A stretch of 64,000 nt of DNA. Origin: Pseudomaricurvus sp033283175 (GTDB taxonomy: Bacteria; Pseudomonadota; Gammaproteobacteria; Pseudomonadales; Cellvibrionaceae). The stretch lies in contig JAWMQM010000001.1 in assembly GCA_033283175.1 (NCBI GenBank), positions 310,001 to 374,000 of the forward strand. The letters are read 5' to 3'. Shown here in pieces: positions 53,506-61,314 of this stretch. The position numbers and the translations under genes were made by a program. How positions within the stretch are numbered: position 1 is the stretch's first letter; every line of letters starts with the position of its first letter. The notes under the pieces are model-generated. The model worked only from the letters and a program-made list of their open reading frames with translations, had not been told where the DNA came from and searched no databases.

Positions 53506-54225
53506 ATGACGCACTTAACATACCCCTCTGCACTATCGTCCACTCAACCGGAAACAGAACCCCTGCTACACCTGCCCATACTGCTGTTCAGTCCCGCGCG
53601 CAGTATCGACAACATCCTGCTGAGCCGTGAGATCGACGCTCGGCTGGAGTGCGGCAGCGAACTTACCGCCGCCCTGCCGGTTCACAATACGGCTCTGGTA
53701 CTGATCGATTGTCGGGAAGTCTCCGCTGCCAATATCCAGCTCTGGTTTAACCAGCTGAGTAGCGACGGGCACAAGCCCCCGCCTTGCGCACTGATCAATT
53801 GCAGCCGCAACGGCGAGCACGAACGCCTGATCGAGTGGCCTCAACTGCGGGGTATCTTTCCACGCAACAGTTCCAGCGCCCTGTTTTACCAGGGGCTGCA
53901 GCACATTCGCGAGGGAGGCCTGTGGTTCCCCCGACGACTCTGCCAGGACTTTCTGCTGCGCAGGCGCTACGCCCCCTCACACAATGTACTGCACACCCCC
54001 GGGCTGCACTTCACCCAGCGGGAACAGCAGATGCTGCACGGCATCTACGCCGGGCTGACCAACGGGGCTATTGCGATACAGATGGGATTGAGCGAGCACA
54101 CCGTAAAGAGCCACATGTACAATCTCTTCCGTAAGATCGGTGTCAAATCAAGACTGGAAGTCAGTAACTGGCTGAGGGATTGCTATCCGTTCATTGCCCG
54201 CACGAACAGCTGCAGCGACCGCTAG
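53506..54225 (+). CDS. LuxR-type regulator of the CsgD/VpsT kind
   Basis: A 239-residue regulator with an N-terminal receiver-like domain (about residues 22-150) and a C-terminal LuxR helix-turn-helix (167-225; FTQREQQMLHGI, SEHTVKSHMYNLFRKIGVKSR). The receiver half shows no clear phospho-acceptor pocket. At residues 140-143 it has WFPR. This is the position of the c-di-GMP-binding W-[FLM]-[TS]-R motif of VpsT, with Pro in place of Thr/Ser. CsgD/VpsT regulators control biofilm matrix genes; the target here is unknown. Its end overlaps the convergent RmlD-like gene by four bases. Confidence 0.82.
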   Translation: MTHLTYPSALSSTQPETEPLLHLPILLFSPARSIDNILLSREIDARLECGSELTAALPVHNTALVLIDCREVSAANIQLWFNQLSSDGHKPPPCALINCSRNGEHERLIEWPQLRGIFPRNSSSALFYQGLQHIREGGLWFPRRLCQDFLLRRRYAPSHNVLHTPGLHFTQREQQMLHGIYAGLTNGAIAIQMGLSEHTVKSHMYNLFRKIGVKSRLEVSNWLRDCYPFIARTNSCSDR

Positions 54226-55124
54226 GCTTCGGCTTGCAGCCGTTTTTGCAGTTGCAACCAGGAGCGTACCTGCGCGGTCAGTCCCTGCCGCCAGCTGCGC
54301 GCCTGGTAACCGAAATTATCGCGGCAACGACGCACCGTCAGGACGGAGCTGTCAGGCTCCTGCTGGGTCTCCAGCTGTGCGGTAGTCAGCTGCTGCAGCT
54401 GCCACTGCCGGCGCAGCTCGCCCTCCCGGTCCAGCACATCCGCCAGCGCCTCCACGAATTCGGCCGAGGTACAGGTATCGCTGGACGCGAGGTGGAACAC
54501 ACCCCAGTTTTCGGCCCCGCAAAGCAGCTGGTTCACCATCCCCAATAACACCCAGCCGACCTCCATGGTGCTGACCGGTGCCCCGCGACGCTGGTGCGTG
54601 ACCAGCAACTCCGGCCCCGCAGTCGCCAGCTGCCCCAACAGGGATGAGAAGATGGAGTCACCCAGGGTGTCAATGACCCAGCTCAGGCGCAGACAGACCA
54701 GACGCTGCAGCTGTTCGGACAACAGGGTTTCTGCCTGCAGGAAAGACTCACCGGCAGCACTCAGGGGAGACGGGACATCCTCCTCGTCGTAGCTGGACTT
54801 GTTCTCGCCGCCAAATACCCGGTAACTGGAGATATGCAGGACGATGCAGCCCGTGTCTTTGGCAGCCTTCGCCACCACACCGGCAACCGTCACCAGCGCG
54901 CGCTGATCCTCCAACGAAGGCTCTTCGCGCCAGCCGAAGGTATTGATAATAACGGCCACATCGTGACGGCGGATGTAATCCACCAGTGCCGCAGCATCCG
55001 CAGCCTGTAGGTCGAGCTTGCTGCGGGTCGGCGTCAGCACCGAATAGGGGGAGTGTTCAAAGGCACTGTAGATAGCCTGACCCAGAGAGGAAAAGGCATC
55101 GGTTATCAGGATTTTACTGGCCAC
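54222..55124 (-). CDS. RmlD-like sugar-nucleotide-binding protein, degenerate active site
   Basis: A 300-residue extended-SDR protein resembling dTDP-4-dehydrorhamnose reductase. Recognisable parts are KILITDAFSSLGQAI (nucleotide loop), VIINTFGWRE, HISSYRVFGG and DEEDVPSP, followed by LSAAGESFLQAE. Two glycines of the dinucleotide loop are replaced (Asp9, Ser12). The catalytic Tyr and Lys of the Y-x3-K pair appear as Ala124 and Phe128. It is probably a non-catalytic binding protein. No other rhamnose genes are nearby. The start is GTG 55124. Confidence 0.78.
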   Translation of the reverse strand: MASKILITDAFSSLGQAIYSAFEHSPYSVLTPTRSKLDLQAADAAALVDYIRRHDVAVIINTFGWREEPSLEDQRALVTVAGVVAKAAKDTGCIVLHISSYRVFGGENKSSYDEEDVPSPLSAAGESFLQAETLLSEQLQRLVCLRLSWVIDTLGDSIFSSLLGQLATAGPELLVTHQRRGAPVSTMEVGWVLLGMVNQLLCGAENWGVFHLASSDTCTSAEFVEALADVLDREGELRRQWQLQQLTTAQLETQQEPDSSVLTVRRCRDNFGYQARSWRQGLTAQVRSWLQLQKRLQAEA

Positions 55125-55205
55125 TCAACATTAACCGCGCGAGGAACACCGGAATTGTGGCGACCCGCAGAACGCCGGTCGCCGGTTTGTATGTGACAGG
55201 GCCCG

Positions 55206-55793
55206 TCAGAACGGAATATCGTCGTCGAAGTTGTCAAAGCCCTGTGGCGCCTGGGGTACCGGAGCCTGCTGCGGGGCCTGGCGCTGCGGCTGCGCATAAG
55301 ACTGCTGGGGTGCAGGCTGCTGCCCGCCTCCCATCGGCGCGTGTGCAGGCGCCTGATTCATATTCGGGTTACCACCACCCATGGCTGCGGGCTGCTGCGG
55401 CGCGTACTGCTGCCCCGCAGGTGCGTAACCACCGCCCTGCCCCATACCGGCGTCACCGCGGCTGTCGAGCATCTGCATGTCACCGGCCACGATCTCGGTC
55501 GTGTAGCGGTCCTGACCGCTCTGGTCCTGCCACTTGCGGGTGCGCAGGGAGCCCTCGATATAGACCTTGGAGCCCTTGCGCAGGTACTCACCGGCAATCT
55601 CCGCCAGGCGGTTGAAGAAGACAACCCTGTGCCACTCGGTGCGCTCCTGGGGCTGACCGGTCTGCTTGTCTTTCCACTGCTCGGAGGTGGCAATACTGAC
55701 ATTGGTCACAGCGCCGCCACTGGGCATGTACTTCATTTCCGGGTCCTGCCCCACGTTACCAACCAATATCACTTTATTAACGCCACGCGCCAT
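55206..55793 (-). CDS. ssb: Single-stranded DNA-binding protein
   Basis: A 195-residue SSB. The OB fold occupies residues 1-110 (VNKVILVGNVGQDPE, TEWHRVVFFNRLAEIAGEYL). A Gly/Gln/Pro-rich linker of about 75 residues leads to the acidic tip DDDIPF, which docks repair and replication proteins. ATG 55793 follows AGGAGAGA. In Pseudomonas ssb also follows an MFS gene. Confidence 0.97.
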   Translation of the reverse strand: MARGVNKVILVGNVGQDPEMKYMPSGGAVTNVSIATSEQWKDKQTGQPQERTEWHRVVFFNRLAEIAGEYLRKGSKVYIEGSLRTRKWQDQSGQDRYTTEIVAGDMQMLDSRGDAGMGQGGGYAPAGQQYAPQQPAAMGGGNPNMNQAPAHAPMGGGQQPAPQQSYAQPQRQAPQQAPVPQAPQGFDNFDDDIPF

Positions 55794-55975
55794 ATCCTGT
55801 CTCTCCTGGTGTATGCAAAACGGGCAGGCCGGCCCACAGCCGACCACCCGCTAAAAGTACTGAAATCTGTATGCCTGACAGCCGTTGGCGTCTCGCCAGA
55901 TATAAGGGTCGATGCTACACCAGCAACCGGATGACAACCACCCCCGAAAAAGGTTGGGGCACTGTGGCGGGCTGA

Positions 55976-57343
55976 TCAGGCGGGTTCAGCGGCCCAATCG
56001 ATGTTGGCTGCGCTTTCCGGACGGAAGTGACGGGGATCCACCTTCAGGTAGGCGGCGCTCTCCTCGCGGATAAGCACCACCTCCACCACCCCCGGCAGGG
56101 CTGCCAGCCGCGCCGAAGCAAACGGCATGGCGGCCTCTGTCAGCGGCACCTGCACGCTGGAAAGGTGACGCGGCGGCGGCATAAAGCTCGCCAGCAACCA
56201 CCAGAAGGCGATCAAACCGGCGCCGACCAGCCACACGGTGCCGCCACCGTAGTGCTGCTGCAGCCAACCGCCACAGGCGCCTCCGGCAAACGCCCCCAGG
56301 AACTGCCAGGTGGAATAGATTCCGGAGGCGGTACCCTTGCCGCCGGCCGGCGCCATTTTGCTCATCAGCGACGGCAGGGTGGCTTCCAGCAGGTTAAAAC
56401 CCATAAAAAAGGTAAACAGCAGAAACAGAAACAGCACCGGCTGCCGCCACTGGGACATACCTGCCAGGCTCAATCCCAGCAGCGCAATGGCGCCCAGGAA
56501 CACCGGCTTCATCTTCTGGCGCTTCTCGGCAATGATGATGAACGGCACCATGGCAAGAAACGCCAGTAACAGCAGCGGCAGATAGACCATCCAGTGTTCG
56601 GTACGGGCGATGCCAACCGAATTCTCCAGAATCCCGGGAAGCACCAGAAAGCAGGCCATCAACACAAAGTGCAGTGTGAATATGCCCACATTCAGGCGCA
56701 GCAACTCACGATTCAGCAGCGTGGACAGAAACAGCTGTGGTACCGCACCCGCCTCACGGTGGCCTCCCGCGGCTCCCACCGGGGTCGGCACCAGCCGCAC
56801 CAGTATCCCGAGCCCGGCCAGTGCCAGCCCGGCAGTGGCCCAGAACAGCAACGGCAGGCCACCGAACCCGGCCAGCAGTGGCCCCAGCACCAGCGCCACG
56901 GAAAAGGAGATACCAATAGACGCCCCGATGCTGGCCATGGCCTTGGTACGGCTGGCGTCGTTGGTGAGGTCCGCCACCAGCGCCATGATGGCACTGGCAA
57001 TGGCACCACCACCCTGCAGGCAGCGACCGAGAATCAGCCCATAGACGCTGTCGGCGGTGGCCGCCACCACCGACCCGGCGGCGAAAATCAGCAGGCCCAG
57101 TGCAATGATGGGCTTGCGCCCCACACGGTCGGAGAGCATGCCGAAGGGAATCTGCAGCAGTGCCTGGCTGAACCCGTAGGCCCCCAATGCAAGCCCCAGC
57201 AGGGCTGGCGTGGCGCCTTCATAATCCCCGCCATAGAGGACCAGCACCGGCAGCACCATGAACAACCCCAGCATACGAAACGCATAGAGGCTGGCCAGCG
57301 ACACCACGGCACGCCGCTCAAAGGATGGGGAAAAACCGCTCAC
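55976..57343 (-). CDS. YajR-type MFS transporter with C-terminal ferredoxin-like domain
   Basis: A 455-residue transporter with 12 membrane segments and a soluble C-terminal domain (about residues 385-455; PGVVEVVLIREESAAYLKVD), the YAM domain seen in E. coli YajR. DRVGRKP is the MFS motif A. GTG 57343 was chosen because GGGAAGG lies just before it and the length then equals that of YajR; longer starts lack support. The substrate is unknown. It is divergent from a MarR gene across a candidate operator. Confidence 0.87.
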   Translation of the reverse strand: MSGFSPSFERRAVVSLASLYAFRMLGLFMVLPVLVLYGGDYEGATPALLGLALGAYGFSQALLQIPFGMLSDRVGRKPIIALGLLIFAAGSVVAATADSVYGLILGRCLQGGGAIASAIMALVADLTNDASRTKAMASIGASIGISFSVALVLGPLLAGFGGLPLLFWATAGLALAGLGILVRLVPTPVGAAGGHREAGAVPQLFLSTLLNRELLRLNVGIFTLHFVLMACFLVLPGILENSVGIARTEHWMVYLPLLLLAFLAMVPFIIIAEKRQKMKPVFLGAIALLGLSLAGMSQWRQPVLFLFLLFTFFMGFNLLEATLPSLMSKMAPAGGKGTASGIYSTWQFLGAFAGGACGGWLQQHYGGGTVWLVGAGLIAFWWLLASFMPPPRHLSSVQVPLTEAAMPFASARLAALPGVVEVVLIREESAAYLKVDPRHFRPESAANIDWAAEPA

Positions 57344-57452
57344 AAAACCTTCCCAGACCTGAAGAAAAGGCGCCATTCTACCGGATTTTTGCCACAGATG
57401 CGTTTCCCGAACAGCCCTGGCACCCGCCATCTTGCCATCACCCCCGCAAACT

Positions 57453-57468
57453 AGTAACATATATTACT
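57453..57468. promoter_or_regulatory. Candidate MarR operator
   Basis: AGTAACATATATTACT, a 16-base palindrome with perfect 5-base arms and one symmetric mismatch pair inside, in the region between the divergent YajR-type transporter and MarR genes. The size and AT-rich centre fit MarR-family operators. Confidence 0.5.
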
Positions 57469-57495
57469 TTAATGCTTGTTACGGAATCCGCAGAC

Positions 57496-57975
57496 ATGCC
57501 ATCACAACCTCCCTCTGCGGGCTTTCCCACACTGGTCGCCAATATTCACCGGTTTTTCAGCGCCACCCTGTTCCGCAACCTGCGCGCCGACGGCATCAGC
57601 CTCACCCCTTCCCAGTGGCGGGTGATCGCCCACCTCAACCACGGCAATGGCCCCACCCAGTCGGAGCTGGCTGAGCGCCTGCTGATGGAGAAAGCCCCGC
57701 TGGGCACGCTGTTGGACAAGCTGGAGCAAAACGGCCTGATTGAACGGCGGGCGGACGAACGGGACCGCCGCGTGCGGCGGGTCTATATGACCCCGTCAGC
57801 AGCGCCGCTGTTACCTATTATTGAGCAACAGGCCCTGCAGTTGCGGCAGCAGTGTGTCGAGGGCCTGTCCCCCGGGGAAGTGGAGACACTGACCAACCTG
57901 CTGGACCGGGTACAGAACAACCTGCTGGACATCCGCCAGCAACAGTCGGCGGCCCCAACCGACAGTAACGACTGA
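57496..57975 (+). CDS. MarR-family transcriptional regulator
   Basis: A 159-residue winged-helix dimer. The DNA-binding core reads LTPSQWRVIAHLNHGNGPTQSELAERL followed by LLDKLEQNGLIERRADERDRRVRRV, separated by the recognition-helix region. MarR proteins usually repress nearby efflux genes and are released by small aromatic ligands. It lies between two MFS genes, one divergent and one 37 bases downstream in the same direction. ATG 57472 is an alternative start but would overlap the operator region. Confidence 0.88.
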   Translation: MPSQPPSAGFPTLVANIHRFFSATLFRNLRADGISLTPSQWRVIAHLNHGNGPTQSELAERLLMEKAPLGTLLDKLEQNGLIERRADERDRRVRRVYMTPSAAPLLPIIEQQALQLRQQCVEGLSPGEVETLTNLLDRVQNNLLDIRQQQSAAPTDSND

Positions 57976-58012
57976 GTTCCGCCGCCGCTCGCGGCCCCCA
58001 AATCTGACACTC

Positions 58013-59509
58013 ATGCTAATTGGCCGAGGTACTCCATTGGCACTTTTTGACCCTGCGACTCACTGGCTGGCCAAAGGCAACCAGGAGTCCATTGAATCCC
58101 TGTTTGCCCGCCACGGTGAGCGCTACCGCCTGCTGGCCATTGCCGCCGTCGGTGCCGGCACCATTGCGGTGATGCTGCTCTCCACCATCGTCAATGTGGC
58201 CATCCCGCCCATCATGAGCGCCTTCGGCATTACCCAGAGCGAAGCCCAGTGGCTGGCTACCGGCTATCTTGCCAGCGCCACAGTGAGCATGCTGATGTCC
58301 GGCTGGTGCCTGCGCCGCTTTGGCACCCGCGACACCTTTATCATGTCCAGCCTGGTGGTATTGATCAGCTCCGCCGTGTGTGGCGCCAGTCCCAATGCCG
58401 GCGTCCTGATTGCCGCCCGCATCGTGCAGGGGCTGGCCTACGGCTTTTTCCTGCCGGTGGCGATGTATGTGATGACGCGGGTATTCCCTGCCGAACGGCA
58501 GGGTTTTGCCATGGGGATCTTTGGCATCCTGGCGGTGTTTGGCCCCGCGGTAGGGCCCTACTTCGGTGGTATTGCGGTGGAACACCTGGGCTGGCGTTCG
58601 GTGTTTTTCCTGCCCCTGCCGCTGTCACTATTGAGCCTGCCACTGGCGCTGCTCTACCTGCCGGGCCCGGACAAAAGCGAGAAGGTGGGCCGCCTGGACT
58701 GGACCGGGCTGATCTGGCTGAGCCTGGCGGTCTCCCTGCTGCTCCTCATGTTCAACAGCGGCTCACGGATGGGCTGGCAACACTGGTCGACACTGACCTG
58801 CCTGGCAGGCTCGCTGGTGACCGCCACCCTGTTCTACCTCCGCCAGCGCCGCACCGACAGCCCGCTGATGGACCTGGGGTTGTTCCAGAACCGCAACTTT
58901 TGTGTCGCCGGTGGCATCACCTTCCTCTACGGCGGTGCCCTGTTTGGCGGTATGTACCTGATCCCGCTGTTCCTGCAGACCGCCATGGGCATGAGCCCCA
59001 TCGACGCCGGCCTGGCACTGCTGCCCGCGGGGATTATCCTGGGACTGGCGTTTCCGGTGTGCGGCAACCTGAGTGACAAGCTGCCGCCACACTGGATGAT
59101 CCTCAGTGGCATGCTGCTGCTCGGCATCTCGTTTTACATCATGAAGTGGGCCGACAGCACCACGGCACTGGTGACCATCTGCTGGTGGCTGGTATTGGGA
59201 CGCATCGGTATGGCGGTAGCCATGCCCGCCCTGAGCATGTCCGCCTTCACCACGTTGCAACAGCAACAGCTGACCCACGGCTCCGCCACCATCAACTTTA
59301 CCCGCCAGGTAGGTGGCGCGTTCGGGGTTAACCTGACCAGCGTGTTCCTGGATTACCGCCTGGACCTGCACACAGTGGCCGGGGTCGCCCAACCCCTGAC
59401 CGAGGCTTTCCACGACACCTTCATCGCCAGCGGCGTGCTGATTCTGGCCACCATGCTCCCCAGCCTGCTGCTGAAGCCGCGCAAACGGAAGCGGAAGGCT
59501 ACACCGTAA
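58013..59509 (+). CDS. DHA2-family (EmrB/QacA-like) MFS drug transporter
   Basis: A 498-residue transporter with about 14 membrane helices, the DHA2 layout. An N-terminal soluble stretch of 40 residues precedes the first helix. NVAIPPIM and the LAYGFFLPVAMYVMTRVFP region fit the family; the basic tail RKRKRKATP is cytoplasmic. No emrA-like membrane fusion gene is adjacent. TTG 58037 has a better Shine-Dalgarno (GAGG) than ATG 58013 and may be the real start. Likely controlled by the upstream MarR. Confidence 0.87.
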   Translation: MLIGRGTPLALFDPATHWLAKGNQESIESLFARHGERYRLLAIAAVGAGTIAVMLLSTIVNVAIPPIMSAFGITQSEAQWLATGYLASATVSMLMSGWCLRRFGTRDTFIMSSLVVLISSAVCGASPNAGVLIAARIVQGLAYGFFLPVAMYVMTRVFPAERQGFAMGIFGILAVFGPAVGPYFGGIAVEHLGWRSVFFLPLPLSLLSLPLALLYLPGPDKSEKVGRLDWTGLIWLSLAVSLLLLMFNSGSRMGWQHWSTLTCLAGSLVTATLFYLRQRRTDSPLMDLGLFQNRNFCVAGGITFLYGGALFGGMYLIPLFLQTAMGMSPIDAGLALLPAGIILGLAFPVCGNLSDKLPPHWMILSGMLLLGISFYIMKWADSTTALVTICWWLVLGRIGMAVAMPALSMSAFTTLQQQQLTHGSATINFTRQVGGAFGVNLTSVFLDYRLDLHTVAGVAQPLTEAFHDTFIASGVLILATMLPSLLLKPRKRKRKATP

Positions 59510-59515
59510 GCGGCC

Positions 59516-60703
59516 TCAGCGCTGCGCCAGCAGCATCAGGTTGCGGGGCGTCAGTTCGCGGGGACAGAACTCGAAGACCGAGACCCGGGCGCCACTCTCC
59601 TGCAGATAGAGCGCCCGATCCAGCAGCAGCCACAACTCCAGTGGTCGCCGGAACAGGTGTTGCACCAGCTCCCAGCGCTGCAGCTTCTGATAACGCACCG
59701 CACCGCGCTGCAGCCACAGCCCGGCATCTACCTCGCCCGACACCGGCACATGCCGACGGGCCGCCATAAGGCGCAGGTAGTCCTCGAACTCACCTTTTAA
59801 CAGGCTGTAGGGAACGCTGGGAACCGGCAGGTAGACATCCCAGCCCCGCTGCTCCCGCTGCCACTCGTCGAAGGCCATACGCCACACCATCTCGGTGTGA
59901 CGGCGCTGCCTCTGCCCCTCACCCGCGGTCACGGTCTCCCGCTGAGGCAGGCTCAGGTCCACCCGCCGCAGCCGCACCTGCGCCTGCCGTGCCGCCGCCG
60001 ACAGCCCCACATAGAGACTGTCCGCCGTCAGGTGGTAGCAACAGGGCACCAGCCCCAGGCGTTGGCTGTCGCTGGAACACCAGTGTTGCAGCAGAGCCCG
60101 GTGCAGGTCGCCGCAGGCGTGCAGAGCCACTGCCTGGGGATGGAGGGCCAGCAACTCACCGCTGGCGGCCTGCAGGGCATCAGCGCAGACAAACTGCTGC
60201 TGCAGCCCGTGGCGCTGCGCCAGCTGCTGCCCCTCACCACAGAGAGCCTCCTGCCACTCCAGGCTGGTCACTGCACAGCCGCACTGCTGCGCCAACAGAC
60301 GGCCCAGATGCCCCTTGCCGGCGCACCACTCCAGCAGCGGTGCACTACCGCCCTGCCAGGCGGCGGCAAAATGCTGCAGCTGCTGCCATTTGCGACCCGG
60401 CACCCCCACCTCCAGCCGCGCCGCCGGCGCTGACAGGGGGTGATGGCAGGCCGACACCTGCTCCAGCACCGACAGCAGGCCCACTTCCGGCAGCCAGGGC
60501 TGCAACCACGCCTGCAGCGCGTCGGGCTGCGCCTGCAGGCGTGACAACTCAGCATCCGACAACCCCTCCAGCGCCATCACCAGGCCCGGCGCACTCTGTC
60601 GCCAGGGGCAGTGGCGGGAGTGGAACAACTGCGGCTGCCACCAGCGCGCCGTCTGTGCCAACACCTGGTCCAACTGCCGGAATCGGTCATCAAGATCGGA
60701 CAA
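59516..60703 (-). CDS. METTL25/RRNAD1-like methyltransferase
   Basis: A 395-residue SAM-dependent methyltransferase of the Methyltransf_32 type. The SAM loop is LLEWCAGKGHLGRLLA, a VCADAL acidic strand follows, then LHACGDLHRALL and LVPCCYHLT, which are diagnostic. A helical N-terminal region and a 120-residue C-terminal extension flank it. The substrate is unknown. The frame opens further upstream but runs through the ilvH terminator. TTG 60703, seven bases after AGGGGAGAG, is therefore the better start. Confidence 0.8.
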   Translation of the reverse strand: MSDLDDRFRQLDQVLAQTARWWQPQLFHSRHCPWRQSAPGLVMALEGLSDAELSRLQAQPDALQAWLQPWLPEVGLLSVLEQVSACHHPLSAPAARLEVGVPGRKWQQLQHFAAAWQGGSAPLLEWCAGKGHLGRLLAQQCGCAVTSLEWQEALCGEGQQLAQRHGLQQQFVCADALQAASGELLALHPQAVALHACGDLHRALLQHWCSSDSQRLGLVPCCYHLTADSLYVGLSAAARQAQVRLRRVDLSLPQRETVTAGEGQRQRRHTEMVWRMAFDEWQREQRGWDVYLPVPSVPYSLLKGEFEDYLRLMAARRHVPVSGEVDAGLWLQRGAVRYQKLQRWELVQHLFRRPLELWLLLDRALYLQESGARVSVFEFCPRELTPRNLMLLAQR

Positions 60704-60753
60704 TACCCGCTCTCCCCTGCTATCGGTCCGGTCTGTCACCAGACAGACCCCAT

Positions 60754-60783
60754 AAAAAAGCCCGGTGATCACCGGGCTTTTGC
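60754..60783 (-). terminator. Rho-independent terminator of ilvI-ilvH
   Basis: Perfect palindrome GCCCGGTGATCACCGGGC (7-base stem, GATC loop) flanked by A6 and T5. On the minus strand it ends ilvH with a T6 tract. Confidence 0.93.
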
Positions 60784-60820
60784 ACTGCTCAGGCACCTTT
60801 CGGCACCATCTGTCACAGCC

Positions 60821-61312
60821 TCAAAGGCGCAACACCTTGTCGCCGCGGGCGATGCCGGAAACACCGGTACGCACCACCTCCAGAATCACCGCATCCCCGA
60901 CCGCCTGTACAAAAGCGTCCAGTTTGTCGCTGGTGCCGGTTACCTGCACAGTGTAGACCGAGCTGGTGACATCGATGATCTGGGCGCGGAAGATATCCAC
61001 ACAACGCTTGATCTCGGCGCGCTGGGAACCCACCGCTTTCAGCTTGATCAGCATCAGCTCACGCTCGATGTGCTGGCCTTCGGTCAGGTCCACCAGCTTC
61101 ACCACATCAATCAGCTTGTTGAGGTTCTTGGTGATCTGCTCGATCTTGTGATCGTCACCGATGGTGGTCAGGGTCAGGCGCGACAGGGTCGCGTCTTCGG
61201 TAGGAGCCACCGTCAGGGATTCGATGTTGTAACCGCGCTGGGAAAACAGGCCCACAACCCGCGACAGGGCCCCGGCCTCATTTTCCATGAGTACAGAAAT
61301 AATGTGTCTCAT
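60821..61312 (-). CDS. ilvH: Acetolactate synthase small (regulatory) subunit
   Basis: A 163-residue regulatory subunit that carries valine feedback inhibition. The N-terminal ACT domain (MRHIISVLMENEAGALSRVVG, QRGYNIESLTVAPTED) and the C-terminal IFRAQIIDVT segment match E. coli IlvH in length and order. ATG 61312 lies two bases after the ilvI stop; a longer GTG start is unlikely. Confidence 0.97.
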   Translation of the reverse strand: MRHIISVLMENEAGALSRVVGLFSQRGYNIESLTVAPTEDATLSRLTLTTIGDDHKIEQITKNLNKLIDVVKLVDLTEGQHIERELMLIKLKAVGSQRAEIKRCVDIFRAQIIDVTSSVYTVQVTGTSDKLDAFVQAVGDAVILEVVRTGVSGIARGDKVLRL

Positions 61313-61314
61313 CT

